A DNA stretch of 24,245 bases from a virus, in the IMG/VR virus record IMGVR_UViG_3300046464_000255, positions 1 to 24,245 of that record; one strand, written 5' to 3'. The notes under the pieces were generated by a model. That model was not told where the DNA came from. It saw only the letters and a program-made list of their open reading frames with translations, and did no database searches. This document shows, one piece after another, positions 15,118-22,615 of the stretch (the first letter of the stretch is position 1; the number at the start of each line of letters is the position of its first letter). The position numbers and the translations under genes are program-made.

Positions 15118-16123
15118 AAGAATAAGTTTGTTTTGCAATGGTGTTCAGTTGTTCCATCACCTCTGGGGTGAAGTATGTTTCGGGATCTTTGTAAATTGCT
15201 TTGGCGTAGACTTTTTTAACCTCACCGTCAACAGTCATCTCATAACGACCTCCAACGTTTTTCCAAAGTCCGCCAGCCTCACCAAGTTCAAGAAGACCAA
15301 AATATCGATCAAGACCACGCTCATCATAATAAAGGCGCACTGTAACATTTTGGTTCTCCTTACTTAAACGCGACTTAGCAGTCTTTGCCTTGATAAGATT
15401 TCCAATGATCTCTGTTCCATCCTTTTCTTTTTTCTTAGACAAGTGGATGATAGTTGAGGCGGCGTACTTGAGTCCAGAACCTCCACCCATTTCCTTAGTA
15501 GGGACGTAAGCACCAATGACATCGTAAGTGTGGTTAGTAACAATCATAGGGATATTTGCTTGACCCAACTTGAGTGTGAGCATACGGAACGCACCTTTGA
15601 TCAGTTGGGATTTAGTCATATCCCGAACCAATTTATCGTTGAGCGTATCAGTAATCTCTTTCTCAGTGGAAAGCATCCCCAAAGAGTCTAGCACAAACAT
15701 ACAGGGTTTGCGATCTTGTTCAGGTGTTTTTTGATACATATCCACTGCCTTGAGCGCCTTTCCACGGAACTCTTCAACAGTAACTACATTAACAACAACT
15801 AATCGTTCTAAGTCAATGCCACGACTTGCAAGAAGAGATTTGTTAACTGCTGCTTCAGTGTCAAAGTACAGACAGTAACCACCAGGATTACTATCCAGAA
15901 AATTCTTAACCACAGCGAGACTAAAGAAAGTCTTCCCAGTAGAAGACTCCCCAGCAATGGCAGTAATCTTATTCCCAGAACAACCACCAAATAGACTACC
16001 TGATATGAGTCCGTTAAGAATGAACGAACCCGTGTCCACGTAAGTTTCTGTGTCGTCGATGTCTTTTGCCAGTTTGGTATAGTCATCTCCGATCTCTTTT
16101 ACAATCTCTTTTAAAAAATCCAT
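15104..16123 (-). CDS. uvsX: RecA-like recombinase UvsX
   Basis: 339 aa. It drives strand exchange for recombination-dependent replication and repair. Walker A is GESSTGKT at 58-65. The Walker B-like strand is CMFVLDSLGMLS, and the DNA-binding loop region contains KEMGGGSGLKYAAS. Its length is a little under that of T4 UvsX. Start ATG at 16121-16123 in a TAATG overlap with the 55-aa gene; the end overlaps gp41. In T4, gene 40 lies between uvsX and 41; here the two are adjacent. Confidence 0.95.
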   Translation of the reverse strand: MDFLKEIVKEIGDDYTKLAKDIDDTETYVDTGSFILNGLISGSLFGGCSGNKITAIAGESSTGKTFFSLAVVKNFLDSNPGGYCLYFDTEAAVNKSLLASRGIDLERLVVVNVVTVEEFRGKALKAVDMYQKTPEQDRKPCMFVLDSLGMLSTEKEITDTLNDKLVRDMTKSQLIKGAFRMLTLKLGQANIPMIVTNHTYDVIGAYVPTKEMGGGSGLKYAASTIIHLSKKKEKDGTEIIGNLIKAKTAKSRLSKENQNVTVRLYYDERGLDRYFGLLELGEAGGLWKNVGGRYEMTVDGEVKKVYAKAIYKDPETYFTPEVMEQLNTIAKQTYSYGAN

Positions 16124-16290
16124 TAAATAACAAATCCAAATTCTTCGCGTGCTACTTTTTTATATGTATCAGGGTTAGTTTCCCTAATCTTTTTGATCGT
16201 ATTGATTTTTTGATAGAGAGCAGCATCTCCACCAAGTCTCAATGCACTTACAATAGTTGCAAGTTCCTTGTCGTTAATAGGAAGTTCCAT
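16123..16290 (-). CDS. Conserved small protein between gp43 and UvsX, 55 aa
   Basis: Starts MELPINDKELATIVSALRLG at 16290 in a TAATG overlap with the polymerase gene, and ends in another TAATG overlap with uvsX. It is an all-helical, charged protein ending REEFGFVI. I recall a protein of this type at the same position in marine T4-like phages, with no assigned role. Its fixed position between polymerase and recombinase hints at a replication accessory, but nothing in the sequence proves it. Confidence 0.8.
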   Translation of the reverse strand: MELPINDKELATIVSALRLGGDAALYQKINTIKKIRETNPDTYKKVAREEFGFVI

Positions 16291-18791
16291 TAGGAGAAAA
16301 ATAATTCCAGGTTTACAGTTTTTTCTACATTCCACCCAATTGCATCAAGGATTGCCTTGAGAGGTTCGACAAAACTCTTTTCAAATTGTAGGTCATAGTC
16401 GATATATTTGTCAAGGTCAAGTTCTTTAGGGAACTCTTGAATGAATGAGATCACATTCTCCCTAATAATATTGGGTTTCTTCAAATAGAGAAATTTGATC
16501 TTTTCTCCATTATTGATAAGTGAATATTTATTGGTGAGTTTTTTCTCCTTAATATAATGATTGAAGAGAAGAGCACCACGACAATGAATTGGAGTTCCTT
16601 TAGCATAGATGCTGGAGTATGATCTATATTTTACTACATCAGATACAGAACGTGGAAAAGCAATCTGTTCTGGCGGAAGTTTTTTGAACTCGGTTCGACA
16701 GTTATCAATGTACTTAATAACATCTTCTTCAGTGCCACTCATCATAAGTTTAAGACCATCCTTAATCATCGTGCGACAGGGTGCTGGTGTTGAGGACTTA
16801 ACTGCCTCAATGCCCATCATCTTCAGTTTAGGTTCATCGTAACGAACACCTTCACTGTCCCATACATTAAGAATGTATCGCTTCTTAGCGGTCCAGATAC
16901 CACGTTCAGCAATGTTCTCACGCTTCATCTGCATCTTCTGGTCATAAGCATTCACATACGTTGCCAGTTCTTCGTAGCAACGGTCAATATACTTTTCAAG
17001 TTCCATCTCACAGACCTTATTAAGGAACGTGACAATGCTTTCAGTAGTTTTCTCTCTTCCCTGGTATACATTTTCAACCAGAGGACCCAAGTTAAGATAA
17101 ATGGAATCGGTATCAGAAGCAATAACATAATCAACATCATTTGTTTTCAAGATCTTATTGATCTTTTGATTCATCTTATTCTCAATCCAACGGATTGAAA
17201 CTTGACCTGAGAGAGTAATTGCTTCAGCATTTGCCAGTTTATAATACCTAAAATACTGATTACCAATAGCACCATATGCAGAGTTGAGTTGAATCTTTCG
17301 TGCCATCTGGATGTTATTGCATCTGGCGATTTCCTTCTCAAGCGTTTTAGTTGGAGTTTTTTCATACTGTTGTTTCGCCTGCAACATCTTCTTTTTATAG
17401 ACGGTTCGATCCTTATAGATCTTATCCATCAGTTCTGGAAGAAATCCCCTCTTGTCCTTTCGATACATTGAACCATTAGCACAAACAGCATTATCGCTGT
17501 ATAGTTCAAAGTTTATCTCTTGATTAAGGATTCTATCAACCGTAGCTGATGGGTGTCTCTCCTCAAGTAACGTCTCTGGAGAGATGTTGTATTGCATAAT
17601 AAGATGAGGGTAGAGAGAGTTAAGGTCAAAAGACACAACCCAATCATACTTTCCCGGAACCGGTTCCTTGACATATGCACCTGCATACTTAGAGTCTTTA
17701 TCAGAACGAACGATGGGAGGGATTACAATGTTCCTCTTTTTAAGGTAATTGTAGATAATCGTATCCCACATACGAACCTGAGAGAACACATCAGCATAGT
17801 TCGCTTTAGCGTCATACGCCATAACGATTGCTAGTTCAATCAGTTTCATCTTGTCTTCCATACGGTCAACAAGTTCCACGTCAATGATATTGTATTCTAC
17901 AAACTTCTGCCACCCTTTAGTATAGAAATCTTTGAAGGTATCAAACTCAGAGTGATCGAGTTTCTTTTGTCCAAGTTCTACACTCGCAATGTAATCCAGT
18001 CGATAGGATTCTTGCGCCTTATAAGTGAACTTCTTATAAAGATTTAGGTAATCAAGTTGTGTAATACCACCAACATCGTAAGAAATATGTTTGCGACCTG
18101 CAATAAATGTTTCCTTCTCAGTAACAAGACCCCAGGGAGACAATCGCTTCATCAACTTCTCACCCAAGATCCTATCGATACGACGTACAAGATACGGCAT
18201 ATCATACAGTTCACTATTCCAACCAGTAACAACTTCAGGAGTGTTATCTTCAATCATCCACCAGTTGATGAAATCATTCAGAAGTTCATACTCAGTCCTA
18301 AACTGCTTGTAGATAACATTCTGTTGCTTGTTATTGAAGGGTCCTTGCCCCCAAGTGCGAATCTGTTTAGTAGTATAATCCTGCACCGTAATCAGAAGAA
18401 CTTCCTCTGCAGCAGACTCTACATCAGGGAATCCATTTTCAGTCTTTACCTCAATATCAATTGTAGAAATCTTGATCTTTGTAGTATCAAACTTAATTTC
18501 TTCTTCAGGATACTTCTCAGAAATATACTGATAGATGTATCTATCGTTTCCGTAGATTTTGAAGTTGTCTACACCATCATACCTTTTAATGAACTCGCGG
18601 CAATCACGAACAGTTCCAGGTTCAATAGATTCAACATATTCTCCCTCAAGAGTTTTGTATTTTGTTTTTTTGTTGGCAGCAACAAAAAGAGTCGGGTAAA
18701 ACTTTTCTCTGGTTGCAAAGTGTCTACCGTCTTCATAACCACGGACCAAAAAGTGATTCCCAACCATTTGGACGTTCGTGTAAAATCTCAT
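16290..18791 (-). CDS. 43: DNA polymerase, T4 gp43-like (family B) with 3'-5' exonuclease
   Basis: 833 aa, slightly shorter than T4 gp43. Exonuclease motifs: Exo I D112/E114 in STIDIEV, Exo II in VVTGWNSELYD (about 187-197), Exo III Y300/D304 in YNIIDVELV. Polymerase motifs: A with D389 in SFDLNSLYPHLI; B in KIQLNSAYG at 499-507; C with D560-T-D562 in VIASDTDSIYL. All are intact, so it should be a proofreading replicase. There is no split gene, intron or intein, although gp43 is split in some T4-like phages. The start ATG forms an ATGA overlap with the 85-aa gene. Confidence 0.97.
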   Translation of the reverse strand: MRFYTNVQMVGNHFLVRGYEDGRHFATREKFYPTLFVAANKKTKYKTLEGEYVESIEPGTVRDCREFIKRYDGVDNFKIYGNDRYIYQYISEKYPEEEIKFDTTKIKISTIDIEVKTENGFPDVESAAEEVLLITVQDYTTKQIRTWGQGPFNNKQQNVIYKQFRTEYELLNDFINWWMIEDNTPEVVTGWNSELYDMPYLVRRIDRILGEKLMKRLSPWGLVTEKETFIAGRKHISYDVGGITQLDYLNLYKKFTYKAQESYRLDYIASVELGQKKLDHSEFDTFKDFYTKGWQKFVEYNIIDVELVDRMEDKMKLIELAIVMAYDAKANYADVFSQVRMWDTIIYNYLKKRNIVIPPIVRSDKDSKYAGAYVKEPVPGKYDWVVSFDLNSLYPHLIMQYNISPETLLEERHPSATVDRILNQEINFELYSDNAVCANGSMYRKDKRGFLPELMDKIYKDRTVYKKKMLQAKQQYEKTPTKTLEKEIARCNNIQMARKIQLNSAYGAIGNQYFRYYKLANAEAITLSGQVSIRWIENKMNQKINKILKTNDVDYVIASDTDSIYLNLGPLVENVYQGREKTTESIVTFLNKVCEMELEKYIDRCYEELATYVNAYDQKMQMKRENIAERGIWTAKKRYILNVWDSEGVRYDEPKLKMMGIEAVKSSTPAPCRTMIKDGLKLMMSGTEEDVIKYIDNCRTEFKKLPPEQIAFPRSVSDVVKYRSYSSIYAKGTPIHCRGALLFNHYIKEKKLTNKYSLINNGEKIKFLYLKKPNIIRENVISFIQEFPKELDLDKYIDYDLQFEKSFVEPLKAILDAIGWNVEKTVNLELFFS

Positions 18792-19045
18792 TCTGTAGTA
18801 AGTTTCAAATACTGTGCAATAATGTCGGGAGATGGATCTGCAATAGTGAGAATATTTTCAGCACGTATCATCAGTTCCGTTTGATTAGTTCCCTTCGGCC
18901 AGGGTTCCATATTATCTTCAGAATAGAATCTATATGGTTTAGTTAGCTTGCAATTAGGATCACCAATAGCAGCATCTACTTCTTCAATCTCACTGATGAT
19001 GACATTATCAACATCAATGAGCAAACACTTAACAACTTTATCCAT
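18788..19045 (-). CDS. Small beta-rich protein, 85 aa, paralog of the preceding gene
   Basis: Starts MDKVVKCLLIDVDNVIISEI at 19045 with a GAGG ribosome site inside the end of the 118-aa gene (8-bp overlap), and ends in an ATGA overlap with gp43. Aligned by eye with the 118-aa protein, it shares a common plan: N-terminal strand pair ending (L/I)ISxxxEV, a central PW, then a (I/V)(I/R)A(D/E)xxxTI(A/C)(D/E)PxP block. This suggests tandem duplication. The strand pattern is reminiscent of Sm-like small barrels. It sits where T4 carries RegA, the translational repressor, but it is not RegA. Confidence 0.75.
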   Translation of the reverse strand: MDKVVKCLLIDVDNVIISEIEEVDAAIGDPNCKLTKPYRFYSEDNMEPWPKGTNQTELMIRAENILTIADPSPDIIAQYLKLTTE

Positions 19046-19394
19046 TTAAAACCTCAGTTTCACTTAGTGGGATTTCTTCAACTTCCATTTTAGCAGAAGT
19101 TTTCTTAATAAACATTTCCCTTACACTAGGGATAGGTTCGCAGATAGTAGAAACAGTATCTGCAGTAATCACAAAAGTAGTATCACTTGAAAGAATCATC
19201 CAAGGTGTAAGTACAATATCTAGCTCATAATTTCCATTTCCAGTATCACTTTCCATTAGAGCAACTTTTTCCTGAGTTCTAATGAAGTGAGGACTTTCAA
19301 GCATATATCCCCGAACTTGATCTTCTTGAGCAACTTCTTTAGCGTCACTGATCAGGGTTTCTCCTGTTTTCAGGAGCATCAATTTGATAGACAT
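19038..19394 (-). CDS. Small beta-rich protein, 118 aa, first gene after an early promoter
   Basis: Starts MSIKLMLLKTGETLISDAKE at 19394; a GAGG lies 13 nt upstream, a rather long spacing. Proteins opening '(I/V)xLLxLKxGExxI(S/A)D' occur, from memory, near gp43 in marine T4-like phages. Compared with the next protein it has an insertion (about 45-60) and an acidic C-terminal tail ending SETEVLNG. It is the first gene of the replication run, directly after a consensus sigma70 promoter, so it is probably among the first proteins made. Function unknown; see the 85-aa neighbour for the shared plan. Confidence 0.78.
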   Translation of the reverse strand: MSIKLMLLKTGETLISDAKEVAQEDQVRGYMLESPHFIRTQEKVALMESDTGNGNYELDIVLTPWMILSSDTTFVITADTVSTICEPIPSVREMFIKKTSAKMEVEEIPLSETEVLNG

Positions 19395-19416
19395 AATTTC
19401 ATAATTTCCTCAATTC

Positions 19417-19445
19417 ATTATAGCAAGAAAAAAGAGGAGCGTCAA
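19417..19445 (-). promoter_or_regulatory. Consensus sigma70 (early) promoter for the replication run
   Basis: On the minus strand, TTGACG (19440-19445) and TATAAT (19417-19422) are separated by exactly 17 bp, the best host-type promoter in the window. The -35 lies in the 3' arm of the glyA terminator hairpin, and the U-tract falls in the spacer. Transcription would begin at about 19410 and lead directly into the 118-aa gene and gp43. The compact stem-loop plus early promoter matches the 'PeSL' cassettes described between modules of T4-type phages. Confidence 0.85.
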
Positions 19446-19469
19446 CTGGATTGTGCCAGTTGCCCCTCT
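19428..19469 (-). terminator. Rho-independent terminator after glyA
   Basis: On the minus strand, an outer 5-bp stem (AGAGG/CCTCT) and an inner 6-bp stem (AACTGG/CCAGTT) enclose a 6-nt loop, with an internal loop between them and six U residues after the stem. It starts 24 nt after the glyA stop. It is the sister of the hairpin at 20733-20772. Confidence 0.85.
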
Positions 19470-19495
19470 GCGGCGACGATATTCAATTTTATTTA
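19465..19495 (-). repeat. glyA-flanking direct repeat, copy A
   Basis: A 31-nt block that reads, on the minus strand, TAAATAAAATTGAATATCGT then CGCCGCAGAGG. It begins with the glyA stop codon (TAA) and runs into the 5' arm of the terminator hairpin. Copy B (20768-20799) differs by one substitution (G/A) and one extra A. Sequence conservation outside the stem argues for more than a simple terminator. Confidence 0.85.
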
Positions 19496-20722
19496 GTAGA
19501 GAGGATTACCTTCACAAAGTTTAGACACTCTTCTTAAACATTCTTCTTTATTCCCATCTTCCTCATAATTTTTTAATCGACTTGCAATAATATCAGCAAC
19601 CTCAATGAAATCATTCTCATCAAATCCTCTTGTAGTGAGAGCAGATGAACCTAATCGTAATCCACTGGTAACAAAGGGCGATTCTGGATCAAAAGGAACT
19701 GTATTTTTATTCGCAGTGATATTAATTTCACTTACCAGTTGATCAGCAATCTTTCCAGTAATTCCCAAACTCCTCAAATCAAGTAGAACAATATGGTTAT
19801 CTGTTCCATCAGATACAATGTTAATGCCATTTTCAATTAATCTCTTGGCAAGTGTTTTTGAATTAGAAACGACTTGCGAGCAATACTCTTTAAACTCTGG
19901 TTTAAGTGCCTCACCAAATGCAACTGCTTTTGCAGCAATCACATGTTCCAATGGACCACCCTGAGTTCCTGGAAATACTGCCTTGTCCAACCTCTTACCC
20001 ATCTCAACATCATTAGACATAATCAACCCACCTCTCGGACCTCTCAGAGTCTTATGAGTTGTTGTGGTAACTACATCTGCATATGGAAGTGGTGATGGAT
20101 GAACACCTGATGCAACCAATCCTGCAATGTGTGCAATGTCTGCTAATAGATATGATCCAACTTCATCAGCAATATTCCTAAACTTACTGAAATCAATTGT
20201 TCTAGTATATGCAGAGAATCCACAGATGATAAGTTGTGGTTTACATTCCTTTGCAAGTTCTAATATTCTATCATAATCCAGTCTACCAGTCTCATCAACT
20301 TCATAGTGGCAAACATTGAACCACTTACCAGACATATTAACTTTTGATCCGTGGGATAGATGACCACCATGAGATAGATCAAGAGATAGAACAGTGTCTC
20401 CTGGTTTCAGAAGAGCAAGGAATACAGCAGCATTTGCTTGTGCTCCACTATGAGGTTGGACATTTGCCCACTCGGCGTTGAATAGTTTTTTTACTCGTTC
20501 TCTTGCAAGATCTTCAATTTGGTCAACCCATTCACATCCACCATAGTATCTTTTACCAGGCAATCCTTCTGCATACTTATTAGTAAGAATTGAACCCTGT
20601 GCTTCCATCACATCAGGAGACGTAAAGTTCTCACTAGCAATCATCTCTAGATGATTCTGTTGTCTCTCTAATTCTTTTTGGATAAATCCGTGAACTAATG
20701 AATCGTTGACTTGTAAACTCAT
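19493..20722 (-). CDS. glyA: Serine hydroxymethyltransferase
   Basis: 409 aa from the ATG at 20720-20722, which has a GGAG ribosome site 6 nt upstream; a TTG four codons earlier is not needed. It is a PLP enzyme that turns serine and THF into glycine and 5,10-methylene-THF, feeding purine and thymidylate synthesis. Visible: [18 protein letters not shown] at the N-terminus, [15 protein letters not shown], the HSGAQAN block near 91, D195/H198 in [13 protein letters not shown], and the PLP lysine K224 in [14 protein letters not shown]. It is full length with no damage. The gene stands alone between two copies of a leader/stem-loop element, unlike the coupled genes around it, which suggests insertion as a cassette. 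Confidence 0.97.
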   Translation of the reverse strand: MSLQVNDSLVHGFIQKELERQQNHLEMIASENFTSPDVMEAQGSILTNKYAEGLPGKRYYGGCEWVDQIEDLARERVKKLFNAEWANVQPHSGAQANAAVFLALLKPGDTVLSLDLSHGGHLSHGSKVNMSGKWFNVCHYEVDETGRLDYDRILELAKECKPQLIICGFSAYTRTIDFSKFRNIADEVGSYLLADIAHIAGLVASGVHPSPLPYADVVTTTTHKTLRGPRGGLIMSNDVEMGKRLDKAVFPGTQGGPLEHVIAAKAVAFGEALKPEFKEYCSQVVSNSKTLAKRLIENGINIVSDGTDNHIVLLDLRSLGITGKIADQLVSEINITANKNTVPFDPESPFVTSGLRLGSSALTTRGFDENDFIEVADIIASRLKNYEEDGNKEECLRRVSKLCEGNPLY

Positions 20723-20732
20723 AATAATCTCC

Positions 20733-20772
20733 AAAAAATAGAGGACTTACTGGATTTTACCAGTCGTCCTCT
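20733..20772 (-). terminator. Stem-loop with U-tract directly before the glyA ribosome site
   Basis: Minus strand: a 7-bp outer stem (AGAGGAC/GTCCTCT) and a 5-bp inner stem (ACTGG/CCAGT) around a 6-nt loop, then A and six U, then immediately GGAG and the glyA ATG. It can stop transcripts from the tiny upstream ORF or act as an attenuator in the glyA leader. Unlike the sister hairpin it has no clear TTGACA/TATAAT pair. Confidence 0.75.
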
Positions 20773-20799
20773 GCGGTGACGATATTCAATTTTTATTTA
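20768..20799 (-). repeat. glyA-flanking direct repeat, copy B
   Basis: Minus-strand block matching copy A (19465-19495) at all but one base and one inserted A, ending in CACCGCAGAGG, and leading into its own hairpin. A CATAAATA late-type box (20794-20801) overlaps its 5' end, so glyA may have a late promoter. Twelve bases spanning its hairpin arm (CAGAGGACGACT) recur exactly at 20919-20930 as the ribosome site of the tiny ORF. Confidence 0.85.
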
Positions 20800-20833
20800 T
20801 GGAGTGGTTAGATATAGATTTGTGGGTGGACCA

Positions 20834-20917
20834 TTAGGGTAGTATGCTAGAGATGGGACCACCGATAAAAATAGTCATTGCAATTCCAACGGTGAGAGTG
20901 GCGGCTGTAAAGTTCAT
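20834..20917 (-). CDS. 27-aa single-pass membrane peptide
   Basis: A complete small ORF, MNFTAATLTVGIAMTIFIGG then PISSILP, with a TAA stop. Almost all of it is one hydrophobic helix. The ATG has a GAGG ribosome site 8 nt upstream and a TATAAT box about 25 nt upstream, so it is likely to be translated despite its size. It fills most of the gap between purM and glyA. No family can be named; small single-helix phage peptides may modulate host membrane complexes, but that is speculation. Confidence 0.6.
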   Translation of the reverse strand: MNFTAATLTVGIAMTIFIGGPISSILP

Positions 20918-20940
20918 AAGTCGTCCTCTGTAAGTACATA

Positions 20941-20973
20941 ATTATATAGAGTATACTGTATCATAGTGATACA
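20941..20973 (-). promoter_or_regulatory. TATAAT box with operator-like palindrome in the -35 region
   Basis: TATAAT lies at 20941-20946 on the minus strand, about 24 nt before the tiny ORF. There is no good -35 hexamer. Instead a palindrome, TGTATCA-cta-TGATACA (20957-20973; 7-bp arms), covers that position, and a further TGATACA copy lies at 20978-20984. The layout resembles an activator-dependent (middle-type) or repressed promoter. Confidence 0.5.
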
Positions 20974-21004
20974 CTTCTGTATCAAATATGGCAAAAAATT
21001 GTTA

Positions 21005-21940
21005 TCAATCAACAACATTTCCAATAATCCAGGACCTCATACCGAAAGGAGTATCTGCAATAAGACATTGCGTATTTTCCGCTACTTCTTTTGGCACTAC
21101 CAAACAGAATCCAATGCCAAGATTGAATACATTACGCATCTCATCTTCAGTAATATCTCCTGCCTTCTGGATCTTATTGAACATTTCTGGTCTCTCCCAA
21201 GCATCATAGTCAACATCAACTCTAAGACCTGCTGGAAGGCATCGTGGGAGGTTCTCAGGCAGTCCTCCCCCAGTAATATGTGCCATACCAAGAATGGGGA
21301 CTTCATCCAACAGGTACTGGATGAGACGGGCATAGATGGTGGTTGGTCTTAGCAACTCAGGCATCTCTTTATACTTAATATAATTTCTCCACAGCATATC
21401 ATTGACCAGTGTATATCCATTACTATGAAGACCACTACTCTCAATACCGATCACTACATCACCTGATTGAATATTATTGCCGTTAACAATATCATTCTTC
21501 TCTACAATACCAGTACAGAAACCAGCAAGGTCATAATCATTTGCTCTGAAATGTTCAGCAGTTTCTCCACCAATAAGTTCCATCCCCGCCATTGTGCAAC
21601 CAACATTAATCCCGTACACAATGTCACTGACATTGGCATCAAGTGTTTTAGTGGAGATATAATCTAAAAAATATAATGGTTTAGCACCAGAACATATAAC
21701 ATCATTGACGCACATAGCAACAAGATCTTGTCCAATAGTGGTGTAATCATTGGCGATCCTACAGATATTCATTTTAGTTCCGACACCATCAGCACCAGAT
21801 ACTAATACAGGTTTCTCATATCCTGATGGTACTTCCATCATTCCACTGAACCCACCATCAATCTTAGGTGCCAGTACCTTAATATATTCCACAAAAGATC
21901 TACCTTTAATAATGTCAACACCAGAAGTTTTGTAGTCCAT
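21005..21940 (-). CDS. purM: Phosphoribosylformylglycinamidine cyclo-ligase (AIR synthetase)
   Basis: 311 aa, somewhat shorter than the about 345 aa of E. coli PurM. It closes FGAM to AIR using ATP, the fifth step of purine synthesis. Visible family blocks: SGVDI at the N-terminus, LVSGADGVGTKMNI, GQDLVAMCVNDVICSGAKPL, ELIGGETAEH, SSGLHSNGYTLV, and HITGGGLPENLPRCLP. All are intact. The C-terminus is trimmed, ending IIGNVVD soon after the GMRSW block. Start ATG in a TAATG overlap with the 89-aa gene; last gene of the coupled purine run. Confidence 0.96.
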   Translation of the reverse strand: MDYKTSGVDIIKGRSFVEYIKVLAPKIDGGFSGMMEVPSGYEKPVLVSGADGVGTKMNICRIANDYTTIGQDLVAMCVNDVICSGAKPLYFLDYISTKTLDANVSDIVYGINVGCTMAGMELIGGETAEHFRANDYDLAGFCTGIVEKNDIVNGNNIQSGDVVIGIESSGLHSNGYTLVNDMLWRNYIKYKEMPELLRPTTIYARLIQYLLDEVPILGMAHITGGGLPENLPRCLPAGLRVDVDYDAWERPEMFNKIQKAGDITEDEMRNVFNLGIGFCLVVPKEVAENTQCLIADTPFGMRSWIIGNVVD

Positions 21941-22209
21941 TAGTGAATTTCTCCTTTCGCAATTTGTTCACGACGTTTTAGTTTCCATACTATGTAATCC
22001 ATTGTTGGAATACACATTGGGTTCCAACCTACAAATGTTGTGGATTCCTTACTTGGGATCTTCCAACAGGGAGCATCGTCATTATCAAGATCTAATGATT
22101 TACGATACTCATCCTCACCAAGTAAAACAACTGCTCTCTCAGCAGCATTCAAACTCTTGAAACAATCAAAGCAGTTCTTTCTAATCTCATCAGGGATGTG
22201 GTGTTTCAT
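21940..22209 (-). CDS. Hypothetical protein, 89 aa
   Basis: Starts MKHHIPDEIRKNCFDCFKSL. It is linked by TAATG overlaps on both sides: with the 62-aa gene before it and with purM after it. Mostly helical and charged, with Cys13/Cys16 spaced CxxC, a later lone Cys in APCWKIPSK, and a basic end (VWKLKRREQIAKGEIH). The CxxC hints at metal or redox binding, but with too few ligands to call. Function unknown. Confidence 0.72.
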   Translation of the reverse strand: MKHHIPDEIRKNCFDCFKSLNAAERAVVLLGEDEYRKSLDLDNDDAPCWKIPSKESTTFVGWNPMCIPTMDYIVWKLKRREQIAKGEIH

Positions 22210-22397
22210 TATTTAAATAATAAACTACAAACTACATACAATCCCATTGCAGACCAGTATCCCAAAGTTGATAACCCAAAAATACCTGGTATGACAGCAT
22301 TCCATGCCAACATAAGTATCAAAGGTACTACAAGGAGAACTATAACTGCACTCATAATAGTTTGTGAATCTATAACAGTTTTTGATAATTTTTTCAT
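22209..22397 (-). CDS. Small two-pass membrane protein, 62 aa
   Basis: Starts MKKLSKTVIDSQTIMS at 22397 (ATGA overlap with the 73-aa gene) and ends in a TAATG overlap. Two hydrophobic helices are clear: SAVIVLLVVPLILMLAWNAV and a second with LGYWSAMGLYVVCSLLF, with a basic N-terminus likely kept in the cytoplasm. The size and layout also fit a class II holin, but its place in an early metabolic run argues against lysis. Function unknown. Confidence 0.72.
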   Translation of the reverse strand: MKKLSKTVIDSQTIMSAVIVLLVVPLILMLAWNAVIPGIFGLSTLGYWSAMGLYVVCSLLFK

Positions 22398-22615
22398 TTC
22401 ACAACAACGTCCCAAGCTTTCTCAAATTTATCATCCCAGTTATTGCAATATGGAGGATAGAAAGCATTCAGTGCAGCAGTAGTATCAACAATTCGTTGAG
22501 AATCACCAGCATCTACTGCTTCTTGTAGTTGATCAAGAAGAAATGAGAATGTATTAATCTGATTGAATGACTCTTGAAGGTCGTTCATTACTGTCCAGGT
22601 TTTGTTAACTGTCAT
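22394..22615 (-). CDS. Hypothetical protein, 73 aa
   Basis: Starts MTVNKTWTVMNDLQESFNQI; it overlaps the purC stop (ATGA) and the next start (ATGA). It is acidic and helical, with aromatic residues in the C-terminal half (NAFYPPYCNNWDDKFEKAWD). I recall a similar 'ExxNxxNTFxFLLDxLQEAV' protein in cyanophages, without function. No catalytic motif. Confidence 0.75.
   Translation of the reverse strand: MTVNKTWTVMNDLQESFNQINTFSFLLDQLQEAVDAGDSQRIVDTTAALNAFYPPYCNNWDDKFEKAWDVVVK

Noticed and set aside
16290-18791. Intron, intein or homing-endonuclease insertion in gp43, nrdA or nrdB, frequent sites in T4-like phages
   Set aside because: All three genes read through with every motif at the expected spacing and no inserted segment.
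18057-18884. A 275-codon plus-strand open frame opposite gp43
   Set aside because: Antisense to the exonuclease region of the DNA polymerase; its translation has no recognisable domain and is explained by codon bias of the real gene.
20733-20799. Known riboswitch class in the glyA leader (glycine, THF, SAM)
   Set aside because: The leader is too short and lacks the conserved cores I know for these classes; a stem-loop with a conserved flank is all that can be supported.
22209-22397. Two-helix protein as a holin
   Set aside because: Topology fits, but it is in an early purine run with no lysis enzyme nearby and no late promoter, so I keep it as unknown.
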